Assembly (NCBI RefSeq): GCF_020073815.1
Contig: NZ_JAIQZJ010000004.1
Location: 1 to 64,000, forward strand
Length of the DNA: 64,000 bases
From: Nocardioides mangrovi
GTDB taxonomy: Bacteria > Actinomycetota > Actinomycetes > Propionibacteriales > Nocardioidaceae
Reading direction: 5' to 3'
Translations under genes and position numbers: made by a program
Notes under the pieces: generated by a model
Seen by the model: only the letters and a program-made list of their open reading frames with translations
The model's database searches: none
What the model was told of the DNA's origin: nothing
Shown: one piece after another, positions 9,291 through 17,256 of the stretch
Layout: every line of letters begins with the position of its first letter
Numbering within the stretch: the first letter of the stretch is position 1

Positions 9291-9994
9291 CCGAACGCCG
9301 CCATCACGTGACCCAGCAGGTCGGGGTAGCGCTTGAGGTGGGCGCCGCCGTTGATGTCGAGCACCTCGCCGGTCACCCACGCGGCGCGAGCCAGGTAGAC
9401 CGCCGCCTCCGCGATCTCCTCGGGCGTGCCGGCGCGGCCGAGCGGGGTGTTCTGCAGGTAGTCGTCCTCGATGCCCGGGACGTCCATGGCCGGCGCGGTG
9501 AGCGGCGTGACGACCAGACCGGGCGCGATCGCGTTGACCCGGATCCCCTTCGGTGCGAGCTCGAGCGCCGCGACCTCGGTGAGCATCGAGAGCCCCGCCT
9601 TCGAGGAGCAGTACGGCGCGAGGCCGGGGCCGGGCTGCCGCGCGTTGAGCGAGGTCAGCGAGATGATCGTGCCGCCCGCGCCGAGCCGCCGCCCGGCGTG
9701 CTTCATCACCAGGAACGCCCCGGTCAGGCAGACGTCGACGACCCGGCGCCACTCGGCCACGTCGAGGTCGACGATGGCGCCCAGCCCCGAGACACCTGCG
9801 CTGTTGACCACGACGTCGAGCCGACCGTGCTCGGCGAGCACCCCGTCGAACATCGCCGCCACCGACGACTCGTCGGTCACGTCGGTCTCCGGCAGGTCCG
9901 CGACGACGACCTCCCACCCCTCGTCCGCGAAGCGTGCCGCGATGGCCGCGCCGATCCCCGACGCACCTCCGACGACGACCGCCACCTCAGCCAT
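9287..9994 (-). CDS. SDR family oxidoreductase
   Basis: 235 residues, a classical short-chain dehydrogenase. NAD(P)-binding GGASGIG is at residues 8-14, VVNSAG near 84, and the catalytic Tyr and Lys in YCSSKAG near 148, preceded by a Ser in TIISLTSLN. The C-terminal GGAHLKRYPDLLGHVM tail is as in 3-oxoacyl/hydroxysteroid-type SDRs. The substrate is unknown. It is transcribed away from the FMO operon; the 91-bp gap holds two inverted repeats. The stop overlaps the convergent oxidase stop. Confidence 0.88.
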   Translation of the reverse strand: MAEVAVVVGGASGIGAAIAARFADEGWEVVVADLPETDVTDESSVAAMFDGVLAEHGRLDVVVNSAGVSGLGAIVDLDVAEWRRVVDVCLTGAFLVMKHAGRRLGAGGTIISLTSLNARQPGPGLAPYCSSKAGLSMLTEVAALELAPKGIRVNAIAPGLVVTPLTAPAMDVPGIEDDYLQNTPLGRAGTPEEIAEAAVYLARAAWVTGEVLDINGGAHLKRYPDLLGHVMAAFG

Positions 9995-10014
9995 GTGCCC
10001 TCCCTCGGGTTTTG

Positions 10015-10028
10015 TTGACGCGTGTCAA
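10015..10028. promoter_or_regulatory. Inverted repeat TTGACGCGTGTCAA between SDR and FMO
   Basis: TTGAC-GCGT-GTCAA lies 21 bp before the SDR start and 58 bp before the FMO start. It may be an operator, and its arms may also serve as -35-like hexamers for the divergent promoters. Confidence 0.45.
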
Positions 10029-10049
10029 TTCAGGGCATACGGTCCGGCG

Positions 10050-10063
10050 TAGAACACGTTCCA
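10050..10063. promoter_or_regulatory. KstR-type operator TAGAACACGTTCCA
   Basis: A complete match to TNNAACNNGTTNNA, the published consensus of the cholesterol-catabolism repressor KstR, 22 bp before the GTG of the FMO gene. A second match lies at 34981-34994. KstR is TetR-family; which TetR protein binds here is unknown, and the one encoded two genes downstream is a candidate. Confidence 0.6.
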
Positions 10064-10085
10064 GTCAAGTCCCCGGGAGGGATTC

Positions 10086-11450
10086 GTGGCGCGACCGACC
10101 ACCGCCGTCATCGGCGCCGGCATCAGCGGCCTGACGGCCAGCAAGATGCTCGGCGACTACGGCGTCCCGTACACCACCTTCGAGACCTCCGACCGGGTCG
10201 GTGGCAACTGGGCGTTCGGCAACCCCAACGGGCACAGCAGCGCCTACCAGTCGCTGCACATCGACACCTCCAAGCACCAGCTGTCCTTCCGGGACTTCCC
10301 GATGCCGGAGGACTACCCCGACTTCCCGCACCACACGCTGATCAAGGACTACCTCGACGCCTACGCCGACACGTTCGGCGTGCGCGAGCACATCGAGTTC
10401 CAGAACGGCGTGGTGCACGCCGAGCGGCTCTCCGGCGGCGGCTGGGAGATCCTCGACCAGGCCGGTACGACGCGCCGCTTCGACCTGCTGGTCGTCGGCA
10501 ACGGCCACCACTGGGACCCGCGGATGGCGGTCTTCCCCGGCGAGTTCACCGGCGAGTCGATCCACTCCCACGCCTACATCGACCCGTGGACCCCGCTGCA
10601 CCTCATGGACAAGCGGATCCTGGTCGTCGGGATCGGCAACAGCGCGGCCGACATCACCGTCGAGCTCTCGCAGCGGGCGCTGCGCAACCAGGTGACGCTC
10701 TCGACCCGCAGCAGCGCCTGGATCGTCCCCAAGCTCGTGGCCGGCAAGGCCGCCGACATGAACTACCGGACCATCCCGCAGCTCCCGCTCTCCTGGCAGC
10801 GCAAGGTCGCGCAGTGGGGGCAGCGCTTCACCTACTCCGACCCGACGCTCTACGGCCTCCCGGCGCCCAACCACAAGTTCTTCGAGGCGCACCCCACGCA
10901 GTCCGGCGAGCTGCCGCTGCGGCTGAAGTCCGGCGACGTCACGCCGAAGGGCAACGTCGCGCGGCTCGACGGCGAGACCGTGCACTTCGAGGACGGCACG
11001 TCCGCCGACTTCGACGTCATCATCTACGCCACGGGCTACAACCTGACCTTCCCGTTCTTCGACCCCGACTTCCTCAGTGCCCCGGACAACCGGATCGATC
11101 TCTACAAGCGGATCCTCAAGCCCGGCCTCGACGACCTGCTCTTCGTCGGGTTCGCCCAGTCGACGCCGACGCTCTTCCCCTTCGTGGAGTGCCAGGCCCG
11201 GCTCGTGGCGGCGTACGCCGTGGGCGAGTACGCCCCTCCCTCGGAGGCCGAGATGCGCGAGGTGATCAAGGCCGACGACCAGCTCTACATGGGCCACATG
11301 CTCGACCGGCCCCGGCACACCCACCAGCTCGACTACTTCGTCTACGAGCACCAGATGCGGACCAAGGAGCTGCCCGCCGGGCGCACGCGCGCCCGCGCCG
11401 CCGGCGTGCCGCAGCTGGCGGGCCGGGCCACGGTGGAGCGGGTCGGATGA
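10086..11450 (+). CDS. Flavin-containing monooxygenase (FMO / Baeyer-Villiger type)
   Basis: 454 residues. The FAD Rossmann motif GAGISG is near residue 9. The FMO fingerprint FxGxxxHxxxY is seen as FTGESIHSHAY near 157, the NADPH site VVGIGNSAADI near 182 and the YATGYN motif near 318. It oxygenates a nucleophilic heteroatom or a ketone using NADPH and O2. GTG start with GGGAGG 5 nt upstream. First gene of an operon with TetR and hydrolase genes, each overlapping by 4 nt, behind a KstR-type site. An FMO/BVMO plus esterase/hydrolase pair fits ketone-to-ester oxidation and cleavage (inference). Confidence 0.9.
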   Translation: MARPTTAVIGAGISGLTASKMLGDYGVPYTTFETSDRVGGNWAFGNPNGHSSAYQSLHIDTSKHQLSFRDFPMPEDYPDFPHHTLIKDYLDAYADTFGVREHIEFQNGVVHAERLSGGGWEILDQAGTTRRFDLLVVGNGHHWDPRMAVFPGEFTGESIHSHAYIDPWTPLHLMDKRILVVGIGNSAADITVELSQRALRNQVTLSTRSSAWIVPKLVAGKAADMNYRTIPQLPLSWQRKVAQWGQRFTYSDPTLYGLPAPNHKFFEAHPTQSGELPLRLKSGDVTPKGNVARLDGETVHFEDGTSADFDVIIYATGYNLTFPFFDPDFLSAPDNRIDLYKRILKPGLDDLLFVGFAQSTPTLFPFVECQARLVAAYAVGEYAPPSEAEMREVIKADDQLYMGHMLDRPRHTHQLDYFVYEHQMRTKELPAGRTRARAAGVPQLAGRATVERVG

Positions 11451-12067
11451 CGCCCCCGGTCAGCGGGGTCAGCAGCGGCGCGACCAAGGGCGACGAGCGG
11501 CGTACGGCGCTGCTCGGCGCGCTGGAGGAGCAGCTGCGCAACGGCACCACCCTCGACGAGATCAACATCGCCGACATCTCGCGCAGCGCCGGCGTCACCC
11601 GCTCGGCCTTCTACTTCTACTTCGAGAACAAGGCGGCCGCGGTCGCCTCGCTCTACGAGGAGATGATCGCCGAGGGCTTCGGCGCGGCGGATCTCCTCGG
11701 CGGCGGTGGCTCGATGCGCGAGCGCACCACGCTGGCGGTCCGAGCGATCTTCGACGGCTGGGGGGAGCGGCGCCACCTGCTGCGGGCGGTGCTCGACGCG
11801 CGCGCGGCGAGCCCGGCGGTCCGCGACCAGTGGGACGCCTTCACCAGCTCCTCGATCGACATCACGGCCGAGATCATCGAGGCCGAGCGGGCCGCGGGAC
11901 GCGCGCCCGCCGGGCCCGATGCCCACACGCTCGCGACCACGCTGCTCGACCTCAACCACCAGACGCTCGATCGGGTCGTCCGGGCCCAGCCGGAGATCGA
12001 CTGGTCCCACCACTTCGACGCGGTCGTGCACGTCTGGGTGACCGCCATCTACGGGAGCGCCTCATGA
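11447..12067 (+). CDS. TetR family transcriptional regulator
   Basis: 206 residues. The N-terminal helix-turn-helix is clear: INIADISRSAGVTRSAFYFYF with the usual ENKAAAVASLYEE after it. The C-terminal ligand domain includes DLNHQTLDRV and the terminal WVTAIYG. The arrangement resembles EthR-type regulators, which control adjacent Baeyer-Villiger monooxygenases. The ATG overlaps the FMO stop and its stop overlaps the hydrolase start, so it is made with the enzymes it may control. Confidence 0.88.
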   Translation: MTPPVSGVSSGATKGDERRTALLGALEEQLRNGTTLDEINIADISRSAGVTRSAFYFYFENKAAAVASLYEEMIAEGFGAADLLGGGGSMRERTTLAVRAIFDGWGERRHLLRAVLDARAASPAVRDQWDAFTSSSIDITAEIIEAERAAGRAPAGPDAHTLATTLLDLNHQTLDRVVRAQPEIDWSHHFDAVVHVWVTAIYGSAS

Positions 12068-12963
12068 CGACCGCGGTGAAGTACGACGAGATCGAGTTCG
12101 TCTCGGGTGGCGCGACCTGCCACGCGTGGCACTTCACCGGTCAGGGAGCGGCGTACGACGGCGAGACCGGTCGGCCGGTCGTCGTGATGGCGCACGGCCT
12201 CGCCGGCACCAAGGACTCCGGCCTCCAACCCTTCGCCGAGGGGCTCGCGGCGGCCGGGCTCGACGTGCTGGCCTTCGACTACCGCGGCTTCGGCGCCTCC
12301 GGCGGCGAGCCGCGCCAGACCGTGTCGATGGCCGGGCAGCTCGAGGACTACCGGGCCGCGATGGCCACCGCCGCGCGGCTGCCCGGGGTCGACGCGCACC
12401 GGCTGGTGCTCTGGGGCGTCTCGCTCTCCGGCGGCCACGTGATCGCCGCCGCGGTCGGCCGCGACGACGTCGCCGCGGTCGTCTCGCTGACCCCGCTCGT
12501 CGACGGCATGGCCGCCGGGCGCCACGCGCTCGCCCACCACAAGCCGTCCTCGATGCTCCGCTCGACCGTGGTCGGCGTGCGGTCCAAGGTCGGCCGCACC
12601 CGGATGATGCCGGTCGTCGCCCGGCCCGGCGAGCTCGGCGCCCTCACCCTCGAGGGCTGCCTGGAGGACTACCTCGCCCTTGCCGGTCCCACCTGGCGCA
12701 ACGAGATCGACGCGGCCGTCGGGTTGGAGCTCGGCAACCACCGCCCGGGCAGGCTTGCCGCCGACGTCGCCGCGCCGATGCTCGTGCAGATCGCCGACTT
12801 CGACCGCAGCGCCCCGCCGTACGCCGCCGCGCAGGCCGCGTTCGCCGCCCGGGCTGAGGTCCGTCACTACCCCTGCGACCACTTCGATGTCTGGCCGGGC
12901 AAGGAGTGGTTCGAACCGGCGCTCGCGCACCAGCTCACCTTCCTGCAGCACCACCTCGGCTAG
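12064..12963 (+). CDS. Alpha/beta hydrolase
   Basis: 299 residues, cytoplasmic (no signal peptide). Oxyanion-region MAHGLAGTKDSGL near residue 42 and FDYRGFGASGGEPR near 72. The nucleophile elbow reads GVSLSGGH near 118, with Ser where the final Gly of G-x-S-x-G usually sits; this variant occurs in some hydrolase subfamilies. The Asp is probably in QIADFDRSAPP and the His in YPCDHFDVWPG. Last gene of the FMO operon, ending 3 nt before the convergent sortase stop. Probable role: hydrolysing an ester or lactone formed by the FMO (inference). Confidence 0.85.
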   Translation: MTTAVKYDEIEFVSGGATCHAWHFTGQGAAYDGETGRPVVVMAHGLAGTKDSGLQPFAEGLAAAGLDVLAFDYRGFGASGGEPRQTVSMAGQLEDYRAAMATAARLPGVDAHRLVLWGVSLSGGHVIAAAVGRDDVAAVVSLTPLVDGMAAGRHALAHHKPSSMLRSTVVGVRSKVGRTRMMPVVARPGELGALTLEGCLEDYLALAGPTWRNEIDAAVGLELGNHRPGRLAADVAAPMLVQIADFDRSAPPYAAAQAAFAARAEVRHYPCDHFDVWPGKEWFEPALAHQLTFLQHHLG

Positions 12964-12966
12964 GCG

Positions 12967-13626
12967 TCACCTCGGCGCCGTCGCGACCAGGTGGCCGAAG
13001 ACCACCGTCCGCTCGTCGGTGTGGAAGAGCTCGGCGCAGGTGACGAGGGTGAGCAGGCGCGCCGCGCCGGCCGGCTGGACGCCGCCGGCGACGGGGTTGT
13101 CCGGCCGGGGGTCGACCACCCAGCCCTGGGTGTCGTCGACCTCGAGGTCGTCGGGGTCGGTGTCGACCCGGTAGGTCAGCACCGCGTGTGCGGTCTCGAC
13201 GATCACCTCGTCGCCGGGCCGCAGCTCGTCGATGTCGCGCAGCGGCTCGCCCTGGGTCACCCGGTGGCCCGCCAGCGCGAAGTTCCCGGCCGCCCCCGGG
13301 GCCGCGGAGCCGTCGAAGTGGCCGAGGCCCGAGGCGAGCGCGTCCGGGTCGACGCCCTCGACCACGGGTACGGCGTAGTCCGCGCCGAAGCGGGGCACCC
13401 GGACCACCGCGATCGCGTCGCCCGGGACGGGATCGTCCGGCCCGAGGGCCTCGACCGGGGAGGTGCTCGGCCCCCACTGCTGCTCGAGCCGCTCGACGGT
13501 CCGGGCCTGCGCCCGGTCGGCCACGACCGTCGTGCCGACGTACTGCCAGGCGACGTACCCGAGCAGGGCGACGCCGGCGGCGACGAGGCCGACCCCGGAC
13601 GTGATGAGGGTGCGCCGCCGGGTCAT
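12967..13626 (-). CDS. Class E/D-type sortase
   Basis: 219 residues. An N-terminal membrane anchor (residues ~8-29, LITSGVGLVAAGVALLGYVAW) precedes an extracellular sortase domain. Catalytic His in ALAGHRVTQGEPLRDID near 118, Cys197 in TLVTCAELFHTDERTVVFG, and Arg206. The TLVTC form and small size match actinobacterial class E sortases, which transpeptidate surface proteins onto peptidoglycan. It overlaps its upstream partner, the surface protein gene, by 4 nt, so that protein is the obvious substrate. Confidence 0.9.
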   Translation of the reverse strand: MTRRRTLITSGVGLVAAGVALLGYVAWQYVGTTVVADRAQARTVERLEQQWGPSTSPVEALGPDDPVPGDAIAVVRVPRFGADYAVPVVEGVDPDALASGLGHFDGSAAPGAAGNFALAGHRVTQGEPLRDIDELRPGDEVIVETAHAVLTYRVDTDPDDLEVDDTQGWVVDPRPDNPVAGGVQPAGAARLLTLVTCAELFHTDERTVVFGHLVATAPR

Positions 13627-14996
13627 GGTCGCGAGGCTCGCCCGCTCCGCAGGCCGAGCAGCGTGAGCGCCCCGCCCGCCACGAGGAGGAGGACGCCGAG
13701 CGCCACGACGCCGGCCGGCACGGGGGACCCGACGACCGGCAGCGCTCCGGTGCCCGTGGACTGCCCGCCCTGGGAGCCGCCGCCCCCGCCGTCTCCGCCG
13801 TCCCCGCCGCCGCCGGAGTCGGGCTGGCAGTCGACCGTGACGGTCTGGTCGACGACGACCGTGGTGTTGTAGCCGGCGACGACGTGCACGGTCTGGTCCT
13901 CGTAGGCCGACAGGTCCACGACGATCGTCGTGGTGTCGCCGCCGTAGAGCGGGGCGGACCGCTGGACGGGCTTGTCGTCGACCCGGATCGTGTAGACGAC
14001 CGCCGAGTCGGGGTCGCCGGTGTTGGCGAGCACCACGGTCGCCAGCGGCGGCGGGCAGACCGTGCCGGCCACCCGTGCCGACGGCTCCGGCACGGGGGCG
14101 ACGCAGTCGGGCGTGACCGTGTACGACGCGACCTCCGCGCCATCGAGCTCGAGGCTCACCGTGATCGTCCGGTCCTCGACGTCGGGGAGCGTGATGCTCC
14201 GGGTCTCGGTCGCGCCCGGTGCGACGACGACGTCCTGCCCGACCTGGCTGCCGTCGACGAGCAGGGTGACGGTGACCGGAGCTGCTCCGTTGTTGGTCAC
14301 CTGGAGGTCGCCGACGGCGCTCGCGCCGTCACACCCGGAGCTCGCCTCGATGTCGACGGCCGGTGGCCCGGGCTCGCAGTCGACGGTGACGACGCGCGCC
14401 GCGATGACCTCGCCGCCGGAGAGGACCTCGATGGTGGCGGTCGCGTCCTCGCCGGCAGCGGTCAGCGTCACGGAGTCGCTCTCGCCCGGGGCCAGCGGGC
14501 CGAGGGTCTGCACGTCGACCCCGTCGACCCGGATCGTGAAGGTCGCGGGCTGGGTCGCGTCGGCATCGTTGTGGACGGTCACCGTGACGGCGGGCGTCGT
14601 ACCCGTGCACCCCGCGTCGCCGATCGCGGCGCTCGGCAGCGGTCCGACGTCGGGCTCGCTCTCGCAGCCGTTCGCGAGCAGGCCCTGGCCCTCGGCCGTC
14701 CAGTTCCGGCCCCGGGGGAGCCCCGGCCTGATCGGCGGGATGATGTCGCCCCAGTGGTCGACGTCGGGTCCGAAGATCGGGCCGGTGTGCGCCGAATGGC
14801 CGGCGACGGCGGCCGAGGTCGCGATCGCGATCTGGTCGTAGGGATTGGTGCGCGAGTTCGTGCGGTGGCAGATCGTCACCTTCTGGTCGCGCTGACCGCG
14901 CGCAGCGCTGGCGGGCTCGGGCAGCACCGCCAGGCTGGCGATCAGCGTGAGGAACGCGAGGAGTGCCCCGGCGATGATCCGAGAGGTCGACGCCAT
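13623..14996 (-). CDS. Secreted sortase-anchored surface protein
   Basis: 457 residues. Signal peptide ~1-31 (hydrophobic, ending EPASA). Residues ~35-90 form a known surface-protein motif beginning VTICHRTNSRTNPYDQIAIA with a GHSAHTGP stretch, and may bind a ligand. Several immunoglobulin-like beta repeats follow (each with VTVHND..., VTNNGAAPVTVTL or similar), then a Gly/Ser linker, LPVVG, a hydrophobic helix and a short GRASRP basic tail. LPVVG is an unusual sorting signal lacking the Thr at the cleavage position. The partner sortase gene overlaps by 4 nt. Confidence 0.85.
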   Translation of the reverse strand: MASTSRIIAGALLAFLTLIASLAVLPEPASAARGQRDQKVTICHRTNSRTNPYDQIAIATSAAVAGHSAHTGPIFGPDVDHWGDIIPPIRPGLPRGRNWTAEGQGLLANGCESEPDVGPLPSAAIGDAGCTGTTPAVTVTVHNDADATQPATFTIRVDGVDVQTLGPLAPGESDSVTLTAAGEDATATIEVLSGGEVIAARVVTVDCEPGPPAVDIEASSGCDGASAVGDLQVTNNGAAPVTVTLLVDGSQVGQDVVVAPGATETRSITLPDVEDRTITVSLELDGAEVASYTVTPDCVAPVPEPSARVAGTVCPPPLATVVLANTGDPDSAVVYTIRVDDKPVQRSAPLYGGDTTTIVVDLSAYEDQTVHVVAGYNTTVVVDQTVTVDCQPDSGGGGDGGDGGGGGSQGGQSTGTGALPVVGSPVPAGVVALGVLLLVAGGALTLLGLRSGRASRP

Positions 14997-15339
14997 GACT
15001 TCGATCCGAGCACGGTCCCTCGACGGTGGCTTCCCCCGGACCGGGCGAGATTGGCTGGCAGGTCCTCACCTAGGAGCTCGTCGGATCCAGGTCTCCTCGC
15101 TTCCCTCGAGCACGAGGGTCGGCCGGGTGAGACGCGAGAAGGACGAGGGTCCTCGCGGCGGTGTTCGCCGCAGCGGTGGCTTCGACGACGGTGGGTGTTG
15201 ACGTGATGCGGGTCAGTTGACGCGCGTCCTGCGGCCGCGGGTCACTGTGCGCGTCTGCTCCTGACGGTTGGGGATCGCCGGGCGCCCCGCCCCGGCGAGG
15301 GCCGGGGGCGGGGGCACGGGGTGGCGAGGTGCTGACCGG
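14997..15339. other. 343-bp intergenic region without a recognisable gene
   Basis: Lies upstream of the surface-protein gene and downstream of the secreted hydrolase gene, both on the minus strand, so it should contain the promoter of the surface-protein/sortase pair. Open frames in it lack ribosome-binding sites and family features. A GC-rich stretch (15290-15320) could terminate transcription of the hydrolase gene, but I see no clean hairpin. Confidence 0.5.
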
Positions 15340-16203
15340 CTACGAGGTGCGGGCGGCTCTCTCGATGAGGTCCACGATCGGCTTCGGGGTCTCGAGCATC
15401 GCGAGGTGATCGGCGTCGCGCTTCACGATGACGCCGTGGGCGCGCTTCGCCATGGCGACCTGCTCGGCCGGCGGAAGGATCTTGTCCTTGGTGCCGACGA
15501 AGAAGAAGCTCTTGATGCTCGCCCATGCGGGCGCCTCAGAGCCAGCCGTGAGGGCGCTCAGGGTGACTGGTTCCTGGCTGGCACCCAGCACCTTGGCCTG
15601 CGCAGCGCTCAGCTTGGCGGCGAAGGCGCGCTTGAAGAGCGCGGGCTTGATGTAGGTGTCCACGTCGCCCTCCTCGGCACCCGGGTACTGCACGAAGTTG
15701 AAGACGGTGCTCGGGTCGGGCACGGCCAGCGCTGATCCAGGCTTCGCTCCGGTGAGCTGGACGACGCTTTCGTCCTCGTCCGGCGCGTAGGCATCGACGT
15801 AGACCAACGCCTGGACGCGCGGGATGTCGTTCGCGGCGTTGGTGATCACGCTGCCGCCGTAGGAGTGCCCGACCAGGACGACCGGACCAGTGGTGGCCTG
15901 GTTGACGAAGGCCGCGACAGAGTCGGCATCCTGGCTGAGCCCACGCAGCGGGTTCGGCGCGCTCATCACGGTGTAGCCGTCGTGCTGAAGCTGCTTGGTG
16001 ACCGGGCCGAAGCTGGAGCTGTCGGCCCAGGCTCCGTGCACGAGGACCACTGTGGGCTTGGGGGAGGTCGCTCGAGTGGAGGTGGTCGAGTGGTGGTCAG
16101 CCGTTGAGGCATTCGTCGGTGCGGCGATTCCCAGGGTGGCGACGGCCGTCAGCGCGACGCCGGTGGCCAGCATCGTGCCCAGGCTCAGGGGGCGGATCGT
16201 CAT
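15340..16203 (-). CDS. Secreted alpha/beta hydrolase
   Basis: 287 residues. An N-terminal signal peptide (~1-33, hydrophobic core MLATGVALTAVATLGIAA) is followed by a Ser/Thr-rich linker and an alpha/beta hydrolase domain: VVLVHGAWADSSSF near 52, nucleophile GHSYGGS near 112, acid in FVGTKDKILPP and His in KRDADHLAMLE. Similar to the salicylate-esterase/EstC-like group. The substrate is unknown. It lies downstream of another hydrolase gene (75-bp gap). Codon choice looks less GC-biased than that of neighbours outside 15.3-20 kb (by eye). Confidence 0.85.
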   Translation of the reverse strand: MTIRPLSLGTMLATGVALTAVATLGIAAPTNASTADHHSTTSTRATSPKPTVVLVHGAWADSSSFGPVTKQLQHDGYTVMSAPNPLRGLSQDADSVAAFVNQATTGPVVLVGHSYGGSVITNAANDIPRVQALVYVDAYAPDEDESVVQLTGAKPGSALAVPDPSTVFNFVQYPGAEEGDVDTYIKPALFKRAFAAKLSAAQAKVLGASQEPVTLSALTAGSEAPAWASIKSFFFVGTKDKILPPAEQVAMAKRAHGVIVKRDADHLAMLETPKPIVDLIERAARTS

Positions 16204-16278
16204 GGTTGTTCTCCTTCGTGGCGCTGTCGCGCCGATGGGGTTCGGGACACGTGGTGGGACAGGTGAGAAGTCCGCTGA

Positions 16279-17112
16279 TCAGTGGGCGAGGAAGTCGAGC
16301 AGCGCCCTGTTGAACTCGTCAGCGTGCGAGACGTTGATGCCGTGGGGGCCGCCCTCGATGAGGACGAGCCGGCTATCGGCGATGGCCGCGACGGAGCGTC
16401 GGCCGCTGACCTGGAAGGGGACCACGGCGTCGGAGTCCCCATGGATGACCAGCGTCGGAACGTCGAACCGTGCGAGGTCGTCGCGGAAGTCGGTGCGGCC
16501 GAACTGCGAGGGCCCCACCAGAGTCGCGCGGAGTGAGGCCAGGTTGGCGAGATCTCGACCGTGGAGGCGCTGCGGCTCGCTGACGCTGGGCTGTCCACCG
16601 GCGGAATAGAGCAGCGTCAGGAAGTGGTCCACAAAGGCGGCGCGGTCGGCACGAATGCCTGCCTCGAAGTGCGCGATCGTGCCGTCGTCAAGGCCGCCTT
16701 CCGGGTTGCCATCAGTGACGTGGAGGAATGGCGTCACCGCACTGGCCAGCACCGCTCGGGCCACGCGAGTGCTCCCGTAGGTCCCGATGTAGCGGGCAAC
16801 GGCCCCGCCGCCCGCCGAGAAGCCGACCAGGGTCAGCTCGGTCAGGTCCAGCAGAGTGATGAGGGCGTCCAGGTCTGAGGCGATGGTGTCGTAGTCGTGG
16901 CCGTCCCACGCAGGCGTGGAGGCACCGAAGCCGCGCCGGTCGTAGGTGATGGCCTGGTAGCCGGCCCCGACGAGGACCTCGACCTGCTTCTCCCAGGACC
17001 GACCGCTCAGCGGCCATCCGTGAATCAGGACGACAGGCGCTCCAGCGCCCTGGACGTCGTAGTGGAGCTCGACCGGTGAGCCGTTCTCGCTGGCCACGGT
17101 GATCTTCGGCAT
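16279..17112 (-). CDS. Alpha/beta hydrolase, non-haem chloroperoxidase type
   Basis: 277 residues, the usual length for cofactor-free haloperoxidase/esterases. HGWPLSGRSWEKQ near 31, YDRRGFGAS near 57, nucleophile VGFSAGGGAVARY near 97, acid in IHGDSDAVVPF near 222 and His in EGGPHGINVSH near 252. Family members are hydrolases with incidental perhydrolase activity. No signal peptide. Probably cotranscribed with the secreted hydrolase gene; the LuxR regulator gene upstream (144-bp gap, same strand) may control both. Confidence 0.88.
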   Translation of the reverse strand: MPKITVASENGSPVELHYDVQGAGAPVVLIHGWPLSGRSWEKQVEVLVGAGYQAITYDRRGFGASTPAWDGHDYDTIASDLDALITLLDLTELTLVGFSAGGGAVARYIGTYGSTRVARAVLASAVTPFLHVTDGNPEGGLDDGTIAHFEAGIRADRAAFVDHFLTLLYSAGGQPSVSEPQRLHGRDLANLASLRATLVGPSQFGRTDFRDDLARFDVPTLVIHGDSDAVVPFQVSGRRSVAAIADSRLVLIEGGPHGINVSHADEFNRALLDFLAH

Positions 17113-17256
17113 CGTGCGTCTCGAATCCGTCCCTCATGACGATGGGTGGCTGTGCGAGGGACGTCGGCACGGCCACGGCTGGCCACCAACGATGGCGGTC
17201 GCTGACCGCTCTGCCGTCCGTCACATGACGTCACGGTCGACGTACGTGTCGACGAC

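Noticed and set aside
14947-15201. Plus-strand ORF in the gap upstream of the surface-protein gene
   Set aside because: It partly overlaps the surface-protein signal peptide, lacks a ribosome-binding site and has no recognisable sequence.
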